Of a stretch of DNA of 64,000 bases, positions 53,391 through 64,000 are shown piece after piece. This stretch comes from Balanoglossus misakiensis. Taxonomy: Eukaryota > Hemichordata. The DNA lies in contig CM082588.2 in assembly GCA_040954595.2 (NCBI GenBank), positions 248,001-312,000 on the forward strand, given 5' to 3'. Position 1 is the first letter of the stretch. Every line of letters starts with the position of its first letter. The notes under the pieces are model-generated. The model was not told the origin of the DNA, ran no database searches, and saw nothing but the letters and a program-made list of their open reading frames with translations. The translations under genes were made by a program, and so were the position numbers.

Positions 53391-54480
53391 TAGTTGATGA
53401 AAAATTATATCATCTGTTGAAGTTGGAAAATTTCTGAATATATTTTATTAAATAATTAACAGCTCCAAGGAATAAAAAACATTTTTTTTGTCCATTTATA
53501 TGTACTGGAATATCGCACAAAATCAAGTTCTGTCTCTTTATTTTGGAGATCACGATTTTAATAAAAGTTTTCCACGATTTATTCACCACAAACTACAACC
53601 CTTGCAAGTTGTACTGGCCGAAGTACAATACTTGACTTTTGACCCGGGACGTCATTAACATACGTAACCGGATTGGTCCATTCATAATAACGTCATTGAA
53701 CAGTCATACTGGCAAGTCCACATCGTAGACACGGAAGTCAATGTCGGAAAGCCATTTCGACGCAGTTTTAGCAAAATTTGTGAAATCGTTTCGTTGTTCC
53801 GACTACTTTAGGCGTCAGAGATGACGTGCGGATATCAAAACACGTAAGATCATGACAAGGGAGGTCAGTCACGTACGTTCATCACGCGCATCGGTCGACA
53901 TGGTCATAACAATGTGGCCGCCATTCTCGATGTCAGTAAACAGTCGCATTCAAACACATCGCGTTTTGATACGACTCGGACGATTGTAAGTACCAAACGC
54001 GTTTTGAACGAACACCTACTCCTGTGGTGTGTCCATTGATAGCTGTTGATTTGACCGTACTCATTACAAGAAATCTCGATCGCCATTTAAGGACGATGAT
54101 GCATGGACGAGCATCCGCGAGAATGGTTCATTCAAAATGGCGTGGACATTGCATGTACGTTGCATAATATCGTTCCCGGACAGAAATGTGAAGCAGCATG
54201 CCTCCGATAACTTAATTATTGCTGTGAAACCACTGACTATATTCTGATCACGGTGACCACATTTCCATCGAACTTAGTGTAGATTACAAGTGTTTGTACA
54301 TAGCTAGTCGAACTGTACTATGTAGCTCTATCATTTTATCCATCATTTTATTTTTACTGTACTGTACAAAAGAACTTTATTAAGTTTACAATTAGCAATA
54401 TATTGACTTTTAGTTTTATTGAACAATAATTGTATTGGCTGTTTTTTTCACATTGTGTGTGTGTGTGTATGAGCCACTGC
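53391..54480. other. unique interior of the inserted element
   Basis: About 1.1 kb with no open frame longer than about 60 codons, no TSD or nested element recognised, and a short GT microsatellite at about 54453-54469. Confidence 0.5.
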
Positions 54481-54823
54481 AGCAACTGCATGATACATCT
54501 ATAATATCATTCAGGTGTGTTTTAGGTGCCACCTAAAGTGCACCCGGAGTATGTTGTTCCGGGTGCGTTTCAGGTGCATCCATACCATATCATACGGGTG
54601 TGTTTTAGGTGCCACCTAAGGTGCACCTCGGATGTGCTCTATTTCGGGTGCCTTTCGGGTGCACCTATAATGCACCTGTTTTGTACACCCGAAACACACC
54701 TAAAGTGACCAATTTAAGGTGGTTTCGGGTGTGTTCTGAGGGGTGTGTTTCGGGTGCCACCTAAGGTGCACCCGGGGTGTGTTCTTTCGGGTGCCTTTCG
54801 GGTGCACCCGATTTTGGTAAGGG

Positions 54824-57800
54824 CGCCTCTGCTTCGGACTGGGTTGTGTCCTAGTGACGCCTCTGCTTCGGACAGGGTTGTGTCCTAGTGACCCCTCTGC
54901 ATCGGACAGGGTTGTGTCCTAGTGACGCCTCTGCTTCGGACTGGGTTGTGTCCTAGTGACGCCTCTGCTTCGGACAGGGTTGTGTCCTAGTGACGCCTCT
55001 GCTTCGGACAGGGTTGTGTCCTAGTGACGCCTCTGCTTCGGACAGGGTTGTGTCCTAGTGACCCCTCTGCATCGGACAGGGTTGTGTCCTAGTGTATAAT
55101 AATAAATTTTACTAGATTGTAATCACATAATTAATACTACATTAGTAAGAATTATAATACTGCCAAATGAATACCAGATGTGATAAACTAAAATTTAAAT
55201 TGTAATTGCATAATTACTGCTATATGATTAATAGGATTTATAATACATAATAACTGACAGAATTAAAATGACGCCTCTGCTTCGGACAGGGTTGTGTCCT
55301 AGTGACGCCTCTGCTTCGGACTGGGTTGTGTCCTAGTGACGCCTCTGCTTCGGACAGGGTTGTGTCCTAGTGACGCCTCTGCTTCGGACAGGGTTGTGTC
55401 CTAGTGACGCCTCTGCTTCGGACTGGGTTGTGTCCTAGTGACGCCTCTGCTTCGGACTGGGTTGTGTCCTAGTGTATAATAATAAATTTTACAAGATTGT
55501 AATCACATAATTAATACTACATTAGTAAGAATTATAATACTGCCAAGTGAATACCAGATGTGATAAACTAAAATTTAAATTGTAATTGCATAATTACTGC
55601 TATATGATTAATAGGATTTATAATACATAATAACTGACAGAATTAAAATGACGCCTCTGCTTCGGACTGGGTTGTGTCCTAGTGACGCCCCTGCTTCGGA
55701 CAGGGTTGTGTCCTAGTGACGCCCCTGCTTCGGACTGGGTTGTGTCCTAGTGACGCCCCTGCTTCGGACTGGGTTGTGTCCTAGTGACGCCTCTGCTTCG
55801 GACTGGGTTGTGTCCTAGTGTATAATAATAAATTTTACTAGATTGTAATCACATAATTAATACTACATTAGTAAGAATTATAATACTGCCAAGTGAATAC
55901 CAGATGTGATAAACTAAAATTTAAATTGTAATTGCATAATTACTGCTATATGATTAATAGGATTTATAATACATAATAACTGACAGAATTAAAATGACGC
56001 CTCTGCTTCGGACTGGGTTGTGTCCTAGTGACGCCCCTGCTTCGGACTGGGTTGTGTCCTAGTGACGCCTCTGCTTCGGACTGGGTTGTGTCCTAGTGAC
56101 GCCCCTGCTTCGGACTGGGTTGTGTCCTAGTGACGCCTCTGCTTCGGACAGGGTTGTGTCCTAGTGACGCCTCTGCTTCGGACTGGGTTGTGTCCTAGTG
56201 ACGCCCCTGCTTCGGACTGGGTTGTGTCCTAGTGACGCCTCTGCTTCGGACTGGGTTGTGTCCTAGTGACGCCCCTGCTTCGGACTGGGTTGTGTCCTAG
56301 TGTACGCCCCTGCTTCGGACAGGGTTGTGTCCTAGTGACGCCTCTGCTTCGGACCGGGTTGTGTCCTAGTGACGCCTCTGCTTCGGACAGGGTTGTGTCC
56401 TAGTGACGCCTCTGCTTCGGACTGGGTTGTGTCCTAGTGTACGCCCCTGCTTCGGACAGGGTTGTGTCCTAGTGTACGCCCCTGCTTCGGACTGGGTTGT
56501 GTCCTAGTGTACGCCCCTGCTTCGGACAGGGTTGTGTCCTAGTGACGCCTCTGCATCGGACAGGGTTGTGTCCTAGTGTATAATAATAAATTTTACTAGA
56601 TTGTAATCACATAATTAATACTACATTAGTAAGAATTATAATACTGCCAAATGAATACCAGATGTGATAAACTAAAATTTAAATTGTAATTGCATAATTA
56701 CTGCTATATGATTAATAGGATTTATAATACATAATAACTGACAGAATTAAAATGACGCCTCTGCTTCGGACTGGGTTGTGTCCTAGTGACGCCCCTGCTT
56801 CGGACTGGGTTGTGTCCTAGTGTACGCCCCTGCTTCGGACAGGGTTGTGTCCTAGTGTACGCCTCTGCTTCGGACTGGGTTGTGTCCTAGTGACGCCTCT
56901 GCTTCGGACTGGGTTGTGTCCTAGTGACGCCCCTGCTTCGGACTGGGTTGTGTCCTAGTGACGCCTCTGCTTCGGACTTGGTTGTGTCCTAGTGACGCCT
57001 CTGCTTCGGACTGGGTTGTGTCCTAGTGACGCCTCTGCTTCGGACTGGGTTGTGTCCTAGTGACGCCCCTGCTTCGGACTGGGTTGTGTCCTAGTGTACG
57101 CCCCTGCTTCGGACAGGGTTGTGTCCTAGTGTACGCCCCTGCTTCGGACAGGGTTGTGTCCTAGTGTATAATAATAAATTTTACTAGATTGTAATCACAT
57201 AATTAATACTACATTAGTAAGAATTATAATACTGCCAAATGAATACCAGATGTGATAAACTAAAATTTAAATTGTAATTGCATAATTACTGCTATATGAT
57301 TAATAGGATTTATAATACATAATAACTGACAGAATTAAAATGACGCCTCTGCTTCGGACTGGGTTGTGTCCTAGTGACGCCCCTGCTTCGGACTGGGTTG
57401 TGTCCTAGTGACGCCCCTGCTTCGGACAGGGTTGTGTCCTAGTGACGCCTCTGCATCGGACAGGGTTGTGTCCTAGTGTATAATAATAAATTTTACTAGA
57501 TTGTAATCACATAATTAATACTACATTAGTAAGAATTATAATACTGCCAAATGAATACCAGATGTGATAAACTAAAATTTAAATTGTAATTGCATAATTA
57601 CTGCTATATGATTAATAGGATTTATAATACATAATAACTGACAGAATTAAAATGACGCCTCTGCTTCGGACAGGGTTGTGTCCTAGTGACGCCCCTGCTT
57701 CGGACAGGGTTGTGTCCTAGTGTACGCCCCTGCTTCGGACTGGGTTGTGTCCTAGTGACGCCTCTGCTTCGGACTGGGTTGTGTCCTAGTGACGCCTCTG

Positions 57801-60800
57801 CTTCGGACAGGGTTGTGTCCTAGTGACGCCTCTGCTTCGGACTGGGTTGTGTCCTAGTGACGCCCCTGCTTCGGACTGGGTTGTGTCCTAGTGTACGCCC
57901 CTGCTTCGGACAGGGTTTTGTCCTAGTGACGCCTCTGCATCGGACAGGGTTGTGTCCTAGTGTATAATAATAAATTTTACTAGATTGTAATCACATAATT
58001 AATACTACATTAGTAAGAATTATAATACTGCCAAATAAATACCAGATGTGATAAACTAAAATTTAAATTGTAATTGCATAATTACTGCTATATGATTAAT
58101 AGGATTTATAATACATAATAACTGACAGAATTAAAGTGACGCCTCTGCTTCGGACTGGGTTGTGTCCTAGTGACGCCTCTGCTTCGGACTGGGTTGTGTC
58201 CTAGTGACGCCTCTGCTTCGGACTGGGTTGTGTCCTAGTGACGCCTCTGCTTCGGACAGGGTTGTGTCCTAGTGACGCCTCTGCTTCGGACAGGGTTGTG
58301 TCCTAGTGACGCCTCTGCTTCGGACTTGGTTGTGTCCTAGTGACGCCTCTGCTTCGGACAGGGTTGTGTCCTAGTGACGCCTCTGCTTCGGACTGGGTTG
58401 TGTCCTAGTGACGCCTCTGCTTCGGACTTGGTTGTGTCCTAGTGACGCCTCTGCTTCGGACTGGGTTGTGTCCTAGTGTACGCCCCTGCTTAATAATAAA
58501 TTTTACTAGATTGTAATCACATAATTAATACTACATTAGTAAGAATTATAATACTGCCAAATAAATACCAGATGTGATAAACTAAAATTTAAATTGTAAT
58601 TGCATAATTACTGCTATATGATTAATAGGATTTATAATACATAATAACTGACAGAATTAAAGTGACGCCTCTGCTTCGGACTGGGTTGTGTCCTAGTGAC
58701 GCCTCTGCTTCGGACTGGGTTGTGTCCTAGTGACGCCTCTGCTTCGGACTGGGTTGTGTCCTAGTGACGCCTCTGCTTTGGACAGGGTTGTGTCCTAGTG
58801 ACGCCTCTGCTTCGGACAGGGTTGTGTCCTAGTGACGCCTCTGCTTCGGACTTGGTTGTGTCCTAGTGACGCCTCTGCTTCGGACAGGGTTGTGTCCTAG
58901 TGACGCCTCTGCTTCGGACTGGGTTGTGTCCTAGTGACGCCTCTGCTTCGGACTTGGTTGTGTCCTAGTGACGCCTCTGCTTCGGACTGGGTTGTGTCCT
59001 AGTGTACGCCCCTGCTTAATAATAAATTTTACTAGATTGTAATCACATAATTAATACTACATTAGTAAAGAATTATAATACTGCCAAGTGAATACCAGAT
59101 GTGATAAACTAAAATTTAAATTGTAATTGCATAATTACTGCTATATGATTAATAGGATTTATAATACATAATAACTGACAGAATTAAAGTGACGCCTCTG
59201 CTTCGGACTGGGTTGTGTCCTAGTGACGCCCCTGCTTCGGACTGGGTTGTGTCCTAGTGACGCCTTTGCTTCGGACTGGGTTGTGTCCTAGTGACGCCTC
59301 TGCTTCGGACTGGGTTGTGTCCTAGTGACGCCTCTGCTTCGGACTGGGTTGTGTCCTAGTGACGCCCCTGCTTCGGACTGGGTTGTGTCCTAGTGACGCC
59401 CCTGCTTCGGACAGGGTTGTGTCCTAGTGTATAATAATAAATTTTACTAGATTGTAATCACATAATTAATACTACATTAGTAAGAATTATAATACTGCCA
59501 AATGAATACCAGATGTGATAAACTAAAATTTAAATTGTAATTGCATAATTACTGCTATATGATTAATAGGATTTATAATACATAATAACTGACAGAATTA
59601 AAGTGACGCCTCTGCTTCGGACTGGGTTGTGTCCTAGTGACGCCCCTGCTTCGGACTGGGTTGTGTCCTAGTGACGCCTCTGCTTCGGACTGGGTTGTGT
59701 CCTAGTGACGCCTCTGCTTCGGACTGGGTTGTGTCCTAGTGACGCCTCTGCTTCGGACTGGGTTGTGTCCTAGTGACGCCTCTGCTTCGGACTGGGTTGT
59801 GTCCTAGTGACGCCTCTGCTTCGGACTGGGTTGTGTCCTAGTGACGCCTCTGCTTCGGACTTGGTTGTGTCCTAGTGACGCCTCTGCTTCGGACTTGGTT
59901 GTGTCCTAGTGACGCCTCTGCTTCGGACTGGGTTGTGTCCTAGTGACGCCTCTGCTTCGGACTGGGTTGTGTCCTAGTGTACGCCCCTGCTTCGGACAGG
60001 GTTGTGTCCTAGTGTATAATAATAAATTTTACTAGATTGTAATCACATAATTAATACTACATTAGTAAGAATTATAATACTGCCAAATGAATACCAGATG
60101 TGATAAACTAAAATTTAAATTGTAATTGCATAATTACTGCTATATGATTAATAGGATTTATAATACATAATAACTGACAGAATTAAAATGACGCCTCTGC
60201 TTCGGACTGGGTTGTGTCCTAGTGACGCCTCTGCTTCGGACTGGGTTGTGTCCTAGTGACGCCTCTGCTTCGGACAGGGTTGTGTCCTAGTGTATAATAA
60301 TAAATTTTACTAGATTGTAATCACATAATTAATACTACATTAGTAAAGAATTATAATACTGCCAAGTGAATACCAGATGTGATAAACTAAAATTTAAATT
60401 GTAATTGCATAATTACTGCTATATGATTAATAGGATTTATAATACATAATAACTGACAGAATTAAAATGACGCCTCTGCTTCGGACTGGGTTGTGTCCTA
60501 GTGACGCCCCTGCTTCGGACTGGGTTGTGTCCTAGTGTACGCCCCTGCTTCGGACAGGGTTGTGTCCTAGTGTACGCCCCTGCTTCGGACTGGGTTGTGT
60601 CCTAGTGTACGCCCCTGCTTCGGACAGGGTTGTGTCCTAGTGTACGCCCCTGCTTCGGACAGGGTTGTGTCCTAGTGACGCCTCTGCATCGGACAGGGTT
60701 GTGTCCTAGTGTATAATAATAAATTTTACTAGATTGTAATCACATAATTAATACTACATTAGTAAGAATTATAATACTGCCAAATGGAATACCAGATGTG

Positions 60801-63800
60801 ATAAACTAAAATTTAAATTGTAATTGCATAATTACTGCTATATGATTAATAGGATTTATAATACATAATAACTGACAGAATTAAAATGACGCCTCTGCTT
60901 CGGACTGGGTTGTGTCCTAGTGACGCCCCTGCTTCGGACAGGGTTGTGTCCTAGTGACGCCTCTGCTTCGGACAGGGTTGTGTCCTAGTGACGCCCCTGC
61001 TTCGGACTGGGTTGTGTCCTAGTGTACGCCCCTGCTTCGGACAGGGTTGTGTCCTAGTGACGCCTCTGCTTCGGACTGGGTTGTGTCCTAGTGACGCCTC
61101 TGCTTCGGACAGGGTTGTGTCCTAGTGACGCCCCTGCTTCGGACTGGGTTGTGTCCTAGTGTACGCCCCTGCTTCGGACTGGGTTGTGTCCTAGTGACGC
61201 CTCTGCTTCGGACTGGGTTGTGTCCTAGTGACGCCTCTGCTTCGGACTGGGTTGTGTCCTAGTGACGCCTCTGCTTCGGACTGGGTTGTGTCCTAGTGAC
61301 GCCCCTGCTTCGGACTGGGTTGTGTCCTAGTGACGCCCCTGCTTCGGACAGGGTTGTGTCCTAGTGTATAATAATAAATTTTACTAGATTGTAATCACAT
61401 AATTAATACTACATTAGTAAGAATTATAATACTGCCAAATGAATACCAGATGTGATAAACTAAAATTTAAATTGTAATTGCATAATTACTGCTATATGAT
61501 TAATAGGATTTATAATACATAATAACTGACAGAATTAAAGTGACGCCTCTGCTTCGGACTGGGTTGTGTCCTAGTGACGCCCCTGCTTCGGACTGGGTTG
61601 TGTCCTAGTGACGCCTCTGCTTCGGACTGGGTTGTGTCCTAGTGACGCCTCTGCTTCGGACTGGGTTGTGTCCTAGTGACGCCTCTGCTTCGGACTGGGT
61701 TGTGTCCTAGTGACGCCTCTGCTTCGGACTGGGTTGTGTCCTAGTGACGCCTCTGCTTCGGACTGGGTTGTGTCCTAGTGACGCCTCTGCTTCGGACTTG
61801 GTTGTGTCCTAGTGACGCCTCTGCTTCGGACTTGGTTGTGTCCTAGTGACGCCTCTGCTTCGGACTGGGTTGTGTCCTAGTGACGCCTCTGCTTCGGACT
61901 GGGTTGTGTCCTAGTGACGCCTCTGCTTCGGACAGGGTTGTGTCCTAGTGACGCCTCTGCTTCGGACAGGGTTGTGTCCTAGTGTATAATAATAAATTTT
62001 ACTAGATTGTAATCACATAATTAATACTACATTAGTAAGAATTATAATACTGCCAAATGAATACCAGATGTGATAAACTAAAATTTAAATTGTAATTGCA
62101 TAATTACTGCTATATGATTAATAGGATTTATAATACATAATAACTGACAGAATTAAAATGACGCCTCTGCTTCGGACTGGGTTGTGTCCTAGTGACGCCT
62201 CTGCTTCGGACTGGGTTGTGTCCTAGTGACGCCTCTGCTTCGGACAGGGTTGTGTCCTAGTGTATAATAATAAATTTTACTAGATTGTAATCACATAATT
62301 AATACTACATTAGTAAAGAATTATAATACTGCCAAGTGAATACCAGATGTGATAAACTAAAATTTAAATTGTAATTGCATAATTACTGCTATATGATTAA
62401 TAGGATTTATAATACATAATAACTGACAGAATTAAAATGACGCCTCTGCTTCGGACTGGGTTGTGTCCTAGTGACGCCCCTGCTTCGGACTGGGTTGTGT
62501 CCTAGTGTACGCCCCTGCTTCGGACAGGGTTGTGTCCTAGTGTACGCCCCTGCTTCGGACTGGGTTGTGTCCTAGTGTACGCCCCTGCTTCGGACAGGGT
62601 TGTGTCCTAGTGTACGCCCCTGCTTCGGACAGGGTTGTGTCCTAGTGACGCCTCTGCATCGGACAGGGTTGTGTCCTAGTGTATAATAATAAATTTTACT
62701 AGATTGTAATCACATAATTAATACTACATTAGTAAGAATTATAATACTGCCAAATGAATACCAGATGTGATAAACTAAAATTTAAATTGTAATTGCATAA
62801 TTACTGCTATATGATTAATAGGATTTATAATACATAATAACTGACAGAATTAAAATGACGCCTCTGCTTCGGACTGGGTTGTGTCCTAGTGACGCCCCTG
62901 CTTCGGACAGGGTTGTGTCCTAGTGACGCCTCTGCTTCGGACAGGGTTGTGTCCTAGTGACGCCCCTGCTTCGGACTGGGTTGTGTCCTAGTGTACGCCC
63001 CTGCTTCGGACAGGGTTGTGTCCTAGTGACGCCTCTGCTTCGGACTGGGTTGTGTCCTAGTGACGCCTCTGCTTCGGACAGGGTTGTGTCCTAGTGACGC
63101 CCCTGCTTCGGACTGGGTTGTGTCCTAGTGTACGCCCCTGCTTCGGACTGGGTTGTGTCCTAGTGTACGCCCCTGCTTCGGACTGGGTTGTGTCCTAGTG
63201 TACGCCCCTGCTTCGGACAGGGTTGTGTCCTAGTGACGCCTCTGCATCGGACAGGGTTGTGTCCTAGTGACGCCTCTGCTTCGGACAGGGTTGTGTCCTA
63301 GTGACGCCCCTGCTTCGGACTGGGTTGTGTCCTAGTGTACGCCCCTGCTTCGGACAGGGTTGTGTCCTAGTGACGCCTCTGCTTCGGACAGGGTTGTGTC
63401 CTAGTGACGCCTCTGCTTCGGACAGGGTTGTGTCCTAGTGACGCCCCTGCTTCGGACTGGGTTGTGTCCTAGTGTACGCCCCTGCTTCGGACTGGGTTGT
63501 GTCCTAGTGTACGCCCCTGCTTCGGACAGGGTTGTGTCCTAGTGACGCCTCTGCATCGGACAGGGTTGTGTCCTAGTGTATAATAATAAATTTTACTAGA
63601 TTGTAATCACATAATTAATACTACATTAGTAAGAATTATAATACTGCCAAATGAATACCAGATGTGATAAACTAAAATTTAAATTGTAATTGCATAATTA
63701 CTGCTATATGATTAATAGGATTTATAATACATAATAACTGACAGAATTAAAGTGACGCCTCTGCTTCGGACTGGGTTGTGTCCTAGTGACGCCTCTGCTT

Positions 63801-64000
63801 CGGACTGGGTTGTGTCCTAGTGACGCCTCTGCTTCGGACTGGGTTGTGTCCTAGTGACGCCTCTGCTTCGGACAGGGTTGTGTCCTAGTGACGCCTCTGC
63901 TTCGGACAGGGTTGTGTCCTAGTGACGCCTCTGCTTCGGACTTGGTTGTGTCCTAGTGACGCCTCTGCTTCGGACAGGGTTGTGTCCTAGTGACGCCTCT
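54824..64000 (+). repeat. 34-bp satellite array, second block, running off the window end
   Basis: The same unit as in 48957-52748, an estimated 180 copies, with 18 AT-rich spacers. Larger duplications are evident: 58130-58660 is repeated as 58660-59180 (about 526 bp), and spacers at 60015/60293/60712 are repeated at 61985/62263/62682 with an exact 1,970-bp shift. The variant TGCATCGG is frequent in the unit just before a spacer. The array continues beyond 64000. Confidence 0.97.

Larger units (their letters stand above)
52749..54823. mobile_element. 2,075-bp element with CCCTTACCAAA inverted ends inserted in the satellite
   Basis: The ends CCCTTACCAAA (52749-52759) and TTTGGTAAGGG (54813-54823) are exact inverted repeats of 11 bases. 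Removing the element and one CG (52747-52748 or 54824-54825) restores a perfect 34-bp satellite unit, so the target duplication seems to be the 2 bp CG. Subterminal regions are packed with GGTGCACC, CGGGTGCACC and ACACACC motifs in inverted orientation. The interior has a 51-bp minisatellite and about 1.1 kb of otherwise unique sequence. No transposase frame is present, so it is non-autonomous. The superfamily is undetermined. Confidence 0.85.

Noticed and set aside
48957-64000. CRISPR-like alternation of short repeats and constant-length spacers
   Set aside because: The 34-bp units are tandem without unique spacers and the AT-rich blocks are identical to each other. The surrounding genome is clearly animal.

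Overview
This window looks like nuclear DNA of an invertebrate animal. Most genes are split by GT-AG introns, and the encoded proteins are animal families: a SUEL-type lectin, a C1q-domain protein, spermidine synthase, TAF13, COX17 and a C6orf118-like ciliary coiled-coil protein. The abundance of secreted lectin and C1q genes fits a marine invertebrate (deuterostome or spiralian). I cannot narrow it further by reading alone.

Genic half (about 0.8-42.6 kb), left to right. An intronless multi-membrane-segment DMT/EamA-like transporter (+, 792-1985). A rhamnose-binding (SUEL) lectin (+, four exons, 3781-4999). A secreted tectonin/tachylectin-like propeller protein (+, 6273-7134). A small SnoaL/NTF2-like protein (+, 7609-8412). 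A secreted coiled-coil plus C1q-domain protein (-, 8841-10096). A 359-residue protein joining SAP motifs, a UBZ4-spaced zinc finger and a module that resembles prokaryotic pRiA4b ORF-3/IS1096 TnpR-like proteins (+, 12316-14118). Spermidine synthase SRM (+, eight exons, 15535-20926). COX17 (-, 22793-23483), head to head with TAF13 (+, 23787-24672). A C6orf118-like gene (-, coding exons 38559 down to 26832) whose long introns hold a MITE and RFX X-box-like sites. I rebuilt the exon structures by hand from splice sites and reading-frame continuity.

Repeat half (about 43.6-64 kb). A short exon-like segment (43672-43762) has four relatives in a 407/625-bp repeat block (46.3-48.35 kb). Between them lie about 12 copies of a ~150-bp tandem repeat carrying two hairpin-forming dyads. 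From 48.96 kb to the window end runs a composite satellite: several hundred copies of a GC-richer 34-bp unit, interrupted 24 times, nearly always in the same phase, by a ~173-bp AT-rich unit. The satellite is itself interrupted by a 2,075-bp element (52749-54823) with 11-bp terminal inverted repeats and an internal 51-bp minisatellite. I see no credible gene right of 43.8 kb.

Functional themes: the 3.8-10.1 kb segment groups three secreted recognition-type proteins (SUEL lectin, propeller lectin, C1q) and may be a small innate-immunity neighbourhood. The 15-25 kb segment holds housekeeping genes. The most unusual protein is the SAP/zinc-finger/pRiA4b-like fusion at 12.3-14.1 kb.
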